A program made the translations under genes and the position numbers. This document shows positions 21,574 through 32,703 of a stretch of DNA of 64,000 nt, piece by piece; the first letter of the stretch is position 1, and the number at the start of each line of letters is the position of its first letter. The stretch lies in the NCBI GenBank assembly GCA_003013855.2, contig ML058405.1, forward strand, positions 3,407,976 through 3,471,975, in the 5' to 3' direction. Source of the stretch: Liriodendron chinense. Its lineage: Eukaryota > Streptophyta > Magnoliopsida > Magnoliales > Magnoliaceae. The notes beneath the pieces were generated by a model. It saw only the letters and a list, made by a program, of their open reading frames with translations. It did no database searches and was not told the DNA's origin.

Positions 21574-22316
21574 GTAATTAAAGAAAATTATTCTTTAACC
21601 ACAATCTTGTTTTCATGATAGTTTCTCATACTAGATAATCCCTTCATTTTGTCTAGTTGTCTTTGGCTTTTTCTTGGATTTTTGTGGTAAGATAAGACAT
21701 TCTTCTTTTGTTTTGGTTCTTTCAATTGATTGTGTAACACAAGTTACAGACATGTGGTAAGATAACAAAAAAGCTTGGTATTTCCTTAATATAGGAATGC
21801 ATGTGAACAAGGTCTTCTACTCTTTCAGTTACACATCCTCATTGTCATGCATCAAAGGGCAGCTTCATAAGATCTGAACTTCCAATAAAAAATGCTTGCC
21901 TATTTTCTTGTGAAGTTACTTCATGCAAACTTGATTCTTTGTATACAAGTTGTGCATTAGGTGGGTCCCCACCATGTAGATGACCTGGAGTGTCAGCGGC
22001 AGGTGTGTTGGCTTAGTAAAATTTCTCTTGGGTATGGAATTCAAAGGCATGCTAGACAGGCCATATTTCAGCTTATTGAGGTCACCCTCTGTCAAATTGT
22101 ATGCACTCAACTCTACCCTTGCTGGTGTGAATTTGCTGGATTACTTTTAGACCCTTCATACTAGTGTAATGTAACTTTGCAAGCCCAAACACACCTTATA
22201 TAGTTTTTGTGATAATAGTTAACCGTAGTTGTCATTTCTATCTTTATCTGGGTATAGCGTTTCTATTGTTCTTTGATCTTCCTAAACATTAAGATTCTTA
22301 TTACTCCTAGAACTTC

Positions 22317-22540
22317 ATGTATAGGAAAATTGTTCAAGGGATTGGTTCTAACCATAAAACTAAAGTTGATGGCCCTAGTGTTTCATTTGTGCCTCAAGAA
22401 ACAACCAACTTCGTTGCTGCTTCTAACCCTACATCAGTTGAATGCACAAGTAAATCTGATGATGAGGCTTGCCTGATTTGTCATGAAAACCTCAGTAACC
22501 ACAAGATGGTGCTTCAACATTGACATGTTATCTGCTGTAA
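22317..22540 (+). pseudogene. Captured SHPRH-like RING exon fragment
   Basis: The frame runs through KSDDEACLICHENLSNHKMV and then LQH, stop, HVICCK. This is the start of a C3HC4 RING finger as in plant SHPRH-type SNF2/RING E3 ligases (C-x2-C, then the GHVTCCKC region). A TGA sits where the Cys-Gly before His is expected. GTAAGT overlaps the CCK codons and may be the natural donor. Confidence 0.65.
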
Positions 22541-22570
22541 GTGTAAGTCTGGACAACTTTCACCTCAACA

Positions 22571-22688
22571 TTTTTCTTTTTTTCCTTTTTTTTTCTTTTT
22601 CTTTTGTTTTTTTGTTTTTTTTTTTTTTTTTTTTTTTTTCACAAATGATGAATTTATTAGGCCAAAGGCCAAAAAAAAAAAAAAAAAA
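22571..22688. repeat. Poly-T / poly-A simple tracts
   Basis: A 69-nt run of almost only T with a few C and G (22571-22639), followed 30 nt later by a run of 19 A (about 22670-22688). These are simple-sequence expansions with no coding meaning. Confidence 0.9.
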
Positions 22689-23743
22689 CTACACACCTTA
22701 GCATTTTTCTTGCCATGCTTGAAATGACAAATACTTTGGAAGTACCAACATATGTATGCACATGTACTCAATGTTTCCATGTATAAGTGGGTAAACATGG
22801 GTTAAACTTGCAACCTCTGCTTCATGAACCATATGTACTACACACTAAGGTTTCTAGTCAGTCCATTGGGACTTTTCCTTGAGAAATGGCATGGGATTTT
22901 CTTTTGCAATAATCCTTCTTAAAATGACAATCAACTTCATGCATTTGGTGCCTTATGGATGATCTTGTTGGAACAGTGAATATATGCTTGATGTTTGTAG
23001 TCATCTCCACTGAAAATGGAATTTTTTCTACTCTGTTATTTTTAGTAGAGTTCTCTAATCAAATTAGTTCTCTCCTTGCGAGTCATACTCTAAGATCACT
23101 ATTTATTTATGATACTTGGCCTTATTTTAAGGATGGACCATAGACAAAGTAACTTCGATGCTTCGCCCCACCACGCTGCTTCATATTTAATATGTAATTT
23201 ATTATATTGGTTACATTTCAACTTCAGCAATTTCAATCCTCTTCTTAGTCATCTATCAAATTAATCAAATTGATTTTTGACTTTTGTTCAGGAATCTGAA
23301 CCTTCTGCATAGGCAGCTATTTATTGTAACTCTTTCTGCTGTAAGAACTCGTCACTTTTCCTTAAATTTTGGTTTAACTGACAACCATCATTAGCTCTTC
23401 AAAAAAAAAAAAAATCTTTAGGAACTGAATTGTTTAGGTCTTTTACCTGAGGTCTAACTTACCAACATATTGGTATGTTGTGGTTTGTTCTGATGGATTG
23501 TGACCATGTCTTGGTAACCCATCCCATCATGTTATTTTTCTGCTCAAGCTGCCTAAACTGAAGTAAATACTTTTGTGCTTGTAGGATAGAACTAGTATAG
23601 CAGAACTCATTGCTCTTGAGATGTGAAAACAAGTATCAGGTCTATTGGCATCTTGTTATGTCTTCTCTTTGGCATTCTTGTATCACATTCTCTTCTATCA
23701 TAAAGCCACATTAAAGTAAGAGATTACATTTGATATTTGTTGC

Positions 23744-24012
23744 AGACAAAAGCTCCATATGAAGAGACCTGCAAGAAGATTTAGCTTGTGGAAGGTAGTA
23801 GAAATTTGAGAAGCAAATCACTTTGCTTCTCAAACTTGTGATAGGGTTTTTCTATTCTGTTGCACTTTCCTATTTTCATAACAATTTGATTCATATGCGT
23901 TTCTATCCTTCGTAGGGATTCATTGTTAGCTCCGCAAGGATCACTACAACATTTCAAGAAGGCATGGGCTCATGAGCACGAACCAGTTAATGCACTCATG
24001 GATGCTGTCAAG
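23744..24012 (+). pseudogene. Unidentified captured exon fragments
   Basis: The segment 23916-24012 lies between a TAG acceptor and a GTATGA donor and reads DSLLAPQGSLQHFKKAWAHE, continuing to VNALMDAVK, 32 codons without stop. A smaller piece near 23745 reads TKAPYEETCKKI before a stop. Both look like exons of one host gene, which I cannot name. Confidence 0.4.
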
Positions 24013-24417
24013 GTATGAACTACGAAACCTTGATATAAAAATGGTTAAAATGCATGTTGACCTCCCATCATGCCCAAGTAGTTACAATGCGAGCTGTAAA
24101 ACAAAATTCCTTGGTTATATGATAAGGATATAAATCATCTTATCCGATGAGCCTCATGCAACTACAGATTTTATATACAACAATCACTTTTTCTTTATAT
24201 AGCCTTTTTAAGTAGTATTGAATTAGTTTTTACTGCTAACTAAGAAATGTTGGAAGTGTAAAACATTGTTTCATTTAATTGGTTTAGTTTGAATTGATGT
24301 ATTGATTAGTTTCTATTGTTTCAGCGTTTTGATAGAAATGCCTTTTGATATCAGGTGCAAGAAATTTAAAAGGCCACATATTCAAGCTGATTTTTTTTTT
24401 TTATCAAATAATACAAA

Positions 24418-24666
24418 ATTAACGACGGACCAAATTCGTCTCTAATATTCCAATGGAATTCGACGGAATTTGAAGTCCGTCGTTTTTCTACAATTAACGA
24501 CGGACCAAATCGATATTTTGCAGCGACAATCCGTGGTCATCTTTGGGTGTTTCGACGGAAATGAATCGTCGTTTGTAGAACGATGGACATAAACGACGAC
24601 GGACTATATCCGTCGTACTTAAACGACGGATTCGGTTCGTCGTTTTTTTGTGATTTTGGCGTAGTG
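24418..24666 (+). repeat. CACTA right subterminal and terminal repeats
   Basis: Words TTAACGACGGACC, GTCCGTCG, AAACGACGGA and CCGTCGT recur up to the terminus TTTTGGCGTAGTG. They mirror the left end. Confidence 0.82.
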
Positions 24667-25821
24667 TTATATGTTCGTTGGGTTTTGAGCACCAACCGGT
24701 TGGAGCCCATCACCGACCGGTCGTCAACCGACATTCAAATGCAAACAAGTTATGCAATATCTCAAAGATTCCAAGTCAATGATGAGTTTTTTTCTATAAA
24801 AGGATACCTCCACTCTCTTCTTAAATCATCCTAGAATGGTCCTATATGTGCCAGAGGTAGAGAGATCTGAAAGGGAGCTTCTACAACTCTAAGCTCTAGT
24901 TTTTTTCTCTAGTTCATATTTTTCTTAGTTTTTTCTTTTGAGTTTTAGTTCAACCATCTCTATGGTTGGCTAAACCTCTTAGTTAGGGCTAAGAGGTGAA
25001 GCTTATAGTTATTTACAATGCTTTGTTTGATTTAATTCAAGTACTTTGAAGTTTAATTATTAACAATTCTAGTTCTAGTTTGAAATAAAATTGATAGCTT
25101 TAGTTTAATCTTTTACCTCTTGTGATATATTTACATAGGATGTTTTTATTTACTGAGATTGATCAATGAGGTGTTTTTAGAGGATTTTGATTTGTGGGGA
25201 TATTAGATCCATCATGATGTGGTGGATACTATATGATCTTACAAGTTAAGAATCCTAAGTTCTTATCTAGAACTAAACTAAGAAAGTTTATATCTTTGGT
25301 TTTATCTGAGATGAATGTTTTATTGATTGATATTGGTTTGATTGAAGTTCAAATTCATAGTTCTACTTAAGTCTAATGACAAGATTTGAGGAAGATTATG
25401 AATATGATCTTACTTGTTTTGTTGAAGGATTGTCTTGTGCAATTGAGTACTCCTAATGCCTTAGTTGTTATGAGATAACTATATCAATAGATGATTCATC
25501 CATGTTAGATATGTTATTATGATTTAACCGCTTCATATCCTGATTGGATAGAGATAGGACTCCTATTCCAATTAAGTTATCAACTTGAATTGTTGAATTA
25601 GCATTGTGAATTGATTATAAGTGGATCCTTCGCACTCTTAGTGCTTAGTTTCCTGACTTTGCCCTAAGTAGATAGTTAATGTTATTAAAATCTAATTTAA
25701 ATCTGAATTTAAATAATCCTAGTTATACAATTTAGAATTGTTACGAAAATCCCTAAGGACGATCTCAGTGTCACGATCGAATTATTACTACATCGAAGCC
25801 CTACACTTGTGGTTGTCAACA
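24667..25821 (+). repeat. Athila-like 3' LTR, right piece
   Basis: It resumes the LTR after the CACTA insertion with TATGTTCGTTGGGTTTTGAG, parallel to 8401-8418 of the 5' LTR. It carries a TATA box at 24795-24803 and ends GGTTGTCAACA at 25821. Confidence 0.88.
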
Positions 25822-26960
25822 ATGTATAAAACTAGTATGGTGGCAAATGTAAGCAGGGAAAATGGGTGTTAATAAAGATAAGTCGAAGGCAAAATGCTAC
25901 AACTGTGGGATTCTTGGTCACTTCGCTCGAAAATGCTCTGACCCAAAGAAGGTACGAACCGTCGCTAATCCTATCTCTCGTGCTTTTGTATACACTGAGG
26001 TTTTGATTTCTCATACATCTGACCATAACTGGATTGTGGATTCAAGAGCAACCCGGCACATAGCTTGGGATAGAACGGGGTTCGTGGAGTACCGGAAGTA
26101 CCCAGCTGGTAGCCGGAGAATCTACATGGGAAATAATATCTCTGCGGATGGACTATAAGTTAGGTCATTCCAACTAATTCATTTAAGAACATGAGGCATT
26201 CTACTCCTCCATGACATACTCCATGCGCCCAGTGTTAGGCGTTATTTTCTTTCTCTGCTTTCATTGGATAGACTTGATTTTTCTTTTACTTTTTGTTCAG
26301 ATGTGGTGGATATCTTTTTACACTCTTCTTCTTATGGACGCAGTTATATTTATGTGATGGTTTATTTGTATTTGATTCTAATGATTCATATGATTATGTT
26401 GTACATACCTTTTTTACTTCAACAGACATTGACCCGCGCATTTGGCGTGCTAGATTAGGTCATATAAATCAGGATAGAATGCATAGACTCGTTAGAAGAA
26501 GCCTCTTAAGTTCACTTGTAAATGTAGTTCTTCCTACCTATGAGCATTATCTGACTGGGAAGTTAATTAGGAAACCATTTAGAAAAGCAGTACGCACTTC
26601 AGCCCTCTTAGAGCTAATCCACTATGACATTTGTGGACTCCTTAATGTCAGGACCTGCTGTGGACAATCCTATTTTATCACATTTATAGACAATTACACG
26701 TGGTATAGTTATGTATACTTGATATCGTAAAGATCAGAGGCATTAGAATACTTCAGAAAATACATGCTTGAAGTCGAGAACCAGTTCGATAAAAGAATTA
26801 AGACCTTACGAACAGACAATGGATGTGAGTATTTGTCTGAGCACTTTTCAAGGCTTTGTAAAGAAAAAGGTATCTATATATAATACCCCAAAGTTTTGCG
26901 CTCATGATGGACATGAGCGATTAAACACGTGTACATCCCCATTCAAAACAGTGCCTTAAG
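25822..26960 (+). pseudogene. Decayed Copia gag zinc knuckle, protease, pre-integrase and integrase start
   Basis: Right-hand continuation of the Copia at 7469. The zinc knuckle CYNCGILGHFARKC (about 25895-25940) is followed by a protease remnant WIVDSRATRHIA, with the catalytic DSGA-type motif altered to DSRA. Then comes GAG-pre-integrase WRARLGHINQDRMHRLV, and the integrase core with HYDICG, FITFIDNYTWYSYVY and LRTDNGCEYLS. Frame changes near 26160 and 26730 break it. Similarity ends near 26930; RT, RNase H and the right LTR are missing. Confidence 0.78.
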
Positions 26961-27748
26961 AGGACGACGAGTGAATTTTTTTACCTCACACATACTTAAA
27001 CCTTGGAGACCCAATACACCTTCACTTACTTGATTGACCATATAACCAATCGCTGAAAACACTTCTTTATCTTTAGATTTAGACATCCAATTGTTCACTC
27101 CATCTTTGGACTGCTCAATTATAGAAAACCTAACAATCCTTGCTGGTCATCAACATCAACTGTCCATTTCCTAATGAACCTCTAATTTAGACCATTCAAT
27201 CCTATCTCGTTCATGGGATCTCAAATTCAAACTGTCCACCAACGTAGCTGCTAAACATGCATGCATTTACCATCTCAAACCAATTCAATCCACACATTGG
27301 AAGTCATTCATCACTCACTTGTTTCTGATCCTGCAGCCCACCTAGGTTATAAACCTACTTCATTCTTAAACTTACACCCTAACACGACACAACCTAAACA
27401 AATGGACCATTTAGATTGACCGAAAACATCACTAGTGGCCCCTCTATGAAAAAAAAAAAAAGGCCAACGCTAACTGTGTTTGGACCCGAGGCCAACGACC
27501 AAGGGCCTGGCCTCACCTTCTCCTCTTCATCTTCCTTCTTTGACGCCGCACCATCTGTACCGTGAACCGTTCATCATGGGGTCCCCACCATTAATCGGAA
27601 CCGTCTATTTAGTGCAGACCCAGGAGTAAATCTAAGCCACGAAAATCCCTTATTTCAAAACTTCTTGTGCGGCCCACCTGTTCTTCGGATCTACCTCATC
27701 TTTGGACTTTTATAAAAAAAAACTGATCTGGCAAACCTTAAGAACGAC
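26961..27748. other. Non-genic interval
   Basis: No gene is recognised. On the minus strand about 27000-27110 gives a short protein-like stretch (MSKSKDKEVFSAIGYMVNQV) that I could not place. A run of 12 A occurs near 27450. Confidence 0.45.
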
Positions 27749-27753
27749 ATGGA

Positions 27754-28415
27754 TATTAACATTAAAAATCATCAACGGATGTTGATCAGGGGCCAACTTG
27801 GATACTTCGCCATCTGATCTTCAAATGAGGATGAACAATATAGATCGAGAGACTTGCAATCACCAAGAAAGGTTTGGCCCAGCTTAGGCCCTCCGATGCT
27901 AAAGTCAGTACGAATATTGAAAGGGATTTTAAATGGCGGTGGATTACATACCTTGGAGAGAATGCGGAGGGCCTTTTTGTAGATATATTGCCATTTGGCG
28001 ATGGATCTTGTATATCTTTACTAGGATATGTTTCCTTATTTGGAGGGATCATGATAATCACATTAGGATCATGATAATATCTTTCATTTGGATTTACTCC
28101 TTGATTCCCGTGCGCATTATGGTAATGCGGGACGTACTCGGTTTTGAGGATCTCTGGTGTTTGCGGACGAGGCCGAGTGCATAGGTCGAATGCCGACCAA
28201 ATGCCGAGGCTGAGTAGGCCGAGTGAACCGAGGCCTCTTGCCGAGCCGAGGGCCAAATGTCAAGGAGGATGGGCTAAGGCCTCTTGCCGAGTGGACGGAG
28301 GCCGAGCCAACCCAATGTAGATGAAACCGAGGAGGATGTGCTGAGGCCTCTTGTTGAGTCAAGGCTATGGATGTGGATACTCGATTTATGGCCACACTTG
28401 GCTTTACCCATAACA
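27754..28415 (-). repeat. Gypsy 3' LTR (left copy)
   Basis: 662 bp, beginning TATTAACATTAAAAATC (TG changed to TA) and ending TTTACCCATAACA. Rich in GCCGAG and CCGAGTG words from about 28160. Confidence 0.78.
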
Positions 28416-30889
28416 GTAGCCCCCAAGTTTCGTAGTCAGAAAGTCTGATCACAGAACTTTGAAGAGGTTACTACTAAAGCGTCTGAGTAGGCTGAGCTTA
28501 ATTAGCATGGCCCGGAGGCGATGGTGCCCCGAGGCTATGTGGTCTGGAGGCTATGGTGCTTGGAGGCTATATGGCCCGGAGGCTATGGTGAGGCTATGTG
28601 ACCCGGAGGCTATCAATTCTTGACCGAGGAACGTTTAGCATTCCCCCTAAGTCCTCGTATCTTTTAGGGATAAGGGCAGCTAAGCATCGTATCCACGTGC
28701 ATGCTTGAAGAGGTTAATAGTCTTTAGCCGTCTGGCATCTCCTTTGGGTGCCTGTCGGTCTCGCCGTTTAAGGTGATTGATCCTGTCGTGGTCAGTCTTG
28801 CTAACTTGGAGATTTGCCACGTACGTCTCTTGGACGAGCGGTTTTGTCATACTATATAGTTGCGGGGATGACCCCTTATGGGTAAGTGTCATGACTTCAT
28901 TTCTTTAATTAAGGACGAGGCTTCCTTCATATGGATGAGTACCTACCGATGAGAACTCGGGATGAACGCCCACAGATAAGGCTGAAGTCAACGAATGTGT
29001 TCTCAGTAGATAATTGTCGTCGAGCCGAGGCGGCCGAGTGCTAATGCCTGTAGATGAGGCTGAGTAGACCGAGTCGAGTGACGAGTCCGACAAGGCCGAG
29101 GCATGTTGCCAAGCGTAGGCGGGTGAGCCGAGGCGATGGGACCGATCCCCTGTGTGTAACTTCCTGGATAACGAGCAAATACATCCCAAATGATCGGACC
29201 ATGACCGTACTCACATTCAGGATGGGCCTTCAGGATGGGATCGTCTGGATTATGCGAAGGTCGTTTGCCGAAGACTTTAGGACAATGCCAAGGACATTTG
29301 TCAAGTATTCGAGGTCGAATGTCGATCCAAGGACGAGTGCCTAAGGTCGAGCGCCAAGTGCCGAGCCCGAGCTGAGTGTCCAAGGCCGAGTGCCAAGTCT
29401 GAGTGCTAAATTTCGAGGCCGAGCCAAGTGGGGGACCTCTCCTAAATACTTGGTTCATCTCCATACTTACTATGAAGCCTTCAGTGAGGCCTCTTGGATG
29501 AGGCTGATGGTTGAGACGAATGAAGGTCCTCTAAGGCTGAAATGTACTAGAACATAGTGTTGGAGATGAAGAGTAGGTGCAGATAATTTCACATTGTGGT
29601 TTGACGCAAGTGCTAGACGTTGAGGGTTGGGGTTTCAGATGATTGACAATATATGAGGACAGTATATGATGATCAACAATATATGAAGACCACTCTGGAT
29701 ATTCGAGACTGCGCACAGGATTTCTTTGCTTCGTGAGCAGCTAGACGGAAGAGCCGAGTGAGATCTGCATGACCATATCACCCGTACCGCAGCTAATGTA
29801 GAATCAACATTATTGTCAAACTCCTTCCATACCTAAGAAACGAATTGACCGAGGATGGAGAAGGTGAACAGGTGGTCAGGATTGATAGAGAGCTTGGCAT
29901 GGATGAATAATAGGATGGCATGCTTTATGGAATCCAAGCGGGTGATGGGCCAGAGTTGCTGCTGTTGCTGGGGCCGGACTCGCCCCATTTTGACTTGGTC
30001 AGCACCGGAATCGAGCGTGATTCGTCCAATTCAGGATCAAGATCACCTTCTTTAAGCTGGGGATGGTGGTATCCGTGATTTCTCAGCACTCAAACTGGTT
30101 TTGGGGCTGGTTCTGATGGGACATCGAAAAAAAATCAGACGCTCCATGTTCCTCAGACCCACATACACTCGATCTGGTCGTCCATTTTCGCAAGTCCCAT
30201 CAGATCAACGAATGATCTGATCAGACCGCCATTAAAGTCGGATGCCAACTCCTAGATGGGAGAGAACAGATTGGAGGGAGAAGATGGAGAGAGTATGAGG
30301 GTTTATACTTTGTATGGTGTGGAGCAACCGGAATAGTAGATTAACTCAAGAGGATTTCAAATCAAACGCGACTTTGGATCGGACGGCTGCGATTGATTTT
30401 GGGTTTTCTTGATGTGAAAAGGGATCTGCAACTTCTTTCCCCTTTGATAGTGAGAATGAGTTTGGAATCGGCGATCTGTTTGCGCATTTCTTAGGTGTAT
30501 TGGTGAGCTAAATTTGAAGGGATGAGTTACAAATCCAATGAATAGCTGGAGAGGGATCAACACATGTTGTTGAAACGTGTTCTTCATTTGCAACTAGAGA
30601 TGTCCTCTGTTGTTGGTTCCTAGAGAATGGATGCCACAAGGTGTGGTTTCGATCTGCAACATTCTAACCAACTGATCAGGTGGTTGAATGGAGGGACGGT
30701 GCATATGATCTATGCAATTTTGCACATGTGGACATTGTCAGATCCAGATATGCTTGAGAATGGCTGAATTGAAGATGCTAATCTGGATGGTGGAGAAACA
30801 CCCCCGATCAGCTAGATTGAAAATGTTGGTGGAGCCGCTCCATTGATGAGGTGAAGAACGATTGAATGACGAAGAAAAAGATCAAATCG
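28416..30889 (-). other. Internal region of the Gypsy derivative, no coding domain seen
   Basis: It starts with the minus-strand polypurine tract (GTAGCCCCCAAG on the + strand). It contains a short-period array at 28509-28613 and dispersed GCCGAG/CCGAGTGCC words from about 29020 to 29420, the same words as in the LTRs. Open frames in several phases come from this low-complexity composition. From 29840 to 30880 the sequence is more complex but no domain is recognised. Confidence 0.55.
28509..28613. repeat. Short-period array of CCCGGAGGCTAT units
   Basis: CCCGGAGGC, CCCGAGGCTATGTGG, CTGGAGGCTATGGTG, TTGGAGGCTAT and CCCGGAGGCTAT follow each other at roughly 16-24 bp spacing. Confidence 0.75.
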
Positions 30890-30908
30890 GGCCCATGGTG
30901 GGCGTCAA
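30890..30908 (-). other. Gypsy primer-binding site
   Basis: The minus strand reads TTGACGCCCACCATGGGCC, close to the TTGGCGCCCACCGTGGGG type frequent in plant Gypsy elements. It lies just inside the 5' LTR at 30911. The tRNA species is not assigned. Confidence 0.65.
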
Positions 30909-30910
30909 TC

Positions 30911-31589
30911 CGTTGATGCTAAAAATCATCAACGGATGTTGATCGAGGACTAACTTGGATTATTTGCCGTCTGATCTTCAGATGAGGATGAACAGTATAG
31001 ATCGAGGGACCTGCAATCACCAAGAAAGGTTAGGACCGTCATCGTTTGGCCTGGCTTACGGCCCTCCGATGCCAAAGTCAGTAAGGATATTGAAAGGGAG
31101 TTTTAATGGCAGTGGATTGCATACCTTGAGAGAATGCAGATAGCCTTTTTATAGATATATTGCCATTATGGCGGTGGATCTTGTAGATCTCTACTAGAAT
31201 ACGTTTCCTTATTTGGAGGGATCATGATAATCACGTTAGGATCATGATAGATATCTTTCCTTTGGATTTTCTCTTTGATTCTCGTGCGCATTTATGATAA
31301 TGCGTGATGTGCTCGGTTTTGAGGATCTCTGGTGTCTGCAAATGAGGCGAGTGCATAGGTCGAATGCTAACCGAATGCCGAGGGTGAGTAGGCTGAGTGA
31401 ACCAAGGCCTCTTGCCGAGCCAAGGGCCAAATGCCGAGGAGGATGGGCCCAGGCCTCTTGCCGAGTGGGCGGAGGCCGAGCCGACTCAATGCAGATGAGA
31501 CTGAGGAAGATGTGTAGAGGCCTCTTGTTGAGTCGATGCCATGGATGTGGATACTCGGTTTATGGCCACACTCAGATTTACCCATCACA
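30911..31589 (-). repeat. Gypsy 5' LTR (right copy)
   Basis: 679 bp, from CGTTGATGCTAAAAATC (TG changed to CG) to TTTACCCATCACA. A minus-strand TATA-like box (TATAAAAAGG) lies at 31144-31153. Confidence 0.78.
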
Positions 31590-31594
31590 ATGGA

Positions 31595-32131
31595 TTTCTT
31601 ACCACGCATCTCTCTGAACTCCCACTTATCCATTCCAGCATTAGAAGTTCTTCCGGAATAAAAACTAATCCCGTGTTCACTCAAACAGCGTAGCCGCACA
31701 CTTCTTTATGTTTGGCAATCCACGTGGATTGATCTCAATTGAATCCAAGCCGTTCAGATTCCTCCATCCAATGCATCACATTGCTCTAGCAACTCATCAT
31801 CGTCATCAGCCAATCACATTGCTTCGTTGATCAGATCTTCCCTCAGTAAAGCCTATCACCATGGATGTGTGCATGCAACAACCTCAATCTTGTAAACTCG
31901 AAACCTGGTAAAATACAAGGTAAGAAATGAATTTTTTAATAATATTTTTTTAATTTCAGCTGTTTAAATCATTTACAAGAGAATGAATATATAGAAGAAA
32001 GATGGAATCAAATCCCTAAACAGATGACTAATCTAAGGTACAAATGTGGTATATCACAAGCAGGAAAATATCCTTGCAATTGGTATTTGCCTAATATACA
32101 AATATTAAAATAGGAAGATATATTGTTGATT
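31595..32131. other. Non-genic interval between two retrotransposons
   Basis: The minus strand from about 31690 to 31595 encodes CLSEHGISFYSGRTSNAGMD, protein-like but unidentified. The remainder is AT-rich without signals. Confidence 0.4.
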
Positions 32132-32136
32132 GATAT

Positions 32137-32695
32137 TGTTGGAAATCCGGTCAGCGGAAGCACCAAAGAGATTCAAACAATCACCACAAGCCACACAAGC
32201 AATCAACGTAAAGACGATCTGTTTTTACGTGGAAAACCCTTGCGGGAAAAAATCATGGCACAAAGCGACACCTCCACTATGAATATTAGATAATTACAAA
32301 GCTAATCTACCCTCAAGTAGATCCCAAAGATGAACAAAAGCCCACTCAAACCTCACAAATCACTCCCCCAAACCCTAAACTCATGTTTGGACTCCTTGGA
32401 CGTGATTAGGATACCTCCGACCGAAAATAGAAATAAACTACGCGAAACCATGTAAGAAAATCTCGCACCGCACATCAACCGACCGGTCGGCCAACCCACT
32501 AAAACAGTCCAGCGAGTTTATGCCAAAAAATGTCCTACTGCCTCATAATTCGACTAGTCGGAGTCCCCCTGCAAACCGGTCGACAGACCGGTCTGAGACC
32601 CCCAGAATTTGTACAGAGTCTTGCTGTGTAGGACTGTCCACTAGCCGACCGGTCAGTGGACACAAAAAAATCACAGTTTTGTAGACTCTCCAACA
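32137..32695 (-). repeat. Copia 3' LTR
   Basis: 559 bp, TGTTGGAAATCCGG to GACTCTCCAACA. Compared with the right copy it lacks a block containing TTTATATA (after GATTAGGATACCTC, near 32415), so the TATA box is gone. Near-palindromes such as CCGACCGGTCGG and ACCGGTCGACAGACCGGTC are present. Confidence 0.86.
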
Positions 32696-32703
32696 AGCTC
32701 CAC

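Larger units (their letters stand above)
15664..24666 (+). mobile_element. 9-kb non-autonomous CACTA element with captured host gene pieces
   Basis: The termini are perfect inverted repeats of 13 bp, CACTACGCCAAAA at 15664 and TTTTGGCGTAGTG ending at 24666. Both ends carry subterminal GACGGA/TCCGTC words. TTAT flanks both sides (15660-15663 and 24667-24670); CACTA elements normally duplicate 3 bp, so one base may match by chance. The 5' LTR at about 8395-8410 shows the unoccupied version of the same site. Inside are an A/G-rich tract, fold-back repeats and several host-like exons. No transposase was recognised, so it would depend on an autonomous relative. Confidence 0.87.
7914..25821 (+). 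mobile_element. Athila-like Ty3/Gypsy retrotransposon carrying two secondary insertions
   Basis: The 5' LTR is 7914-9486 and starts TGTTGAGTC. A tRNA-Asp-type primer site follows at 9493. Remnants of gag and protease are recognisable; no reverse transcriptase or integrase is. A polypurine tract at 14102-14111 abuts the 3' LTR, which survives in three pieces (14112-14120, 15208-15663, 24667-25821). The pieces total about 1.62 kb against 1.57 kb for the 5' LTR. Flanking 5-mers are ATATA (7909-7913) and ATGTA (25822-25826), a duplication with one mismatch. Without its inserts the element is about 7.8 kb. It lies inside an older Copia gag gene. Confidence 0.88.
27754..31589 (-). mobile_element. 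Non-autonomous Gypsy element (Tat-like ends) with ATGGA duplication
   Basis: LTRs at 27754-28415 and 30911-31589 share long stretches (for example ATCATCAACGGATGTTGATC and CTTATTTGGAGGGATCATGA). ATGGA flanks at 27749-27753 and 31590-31594. On the minus strand a primer site of the TTGACGCCCACCATGGG type adjoins the right LTR, and CTTGGGGGCTAC, a polypurine tract, adjoins the left one. The internal 2.5 kb holds no gag or pol that I can recognise. Confidence 0.82.

Noticed and set aside
28117..29464. Overlapping frames of 90-156 residues in several phases
   Set aside because: They derive from GCCGAG word repeats, which stay open in multiple frames. No conserved domain is seen.
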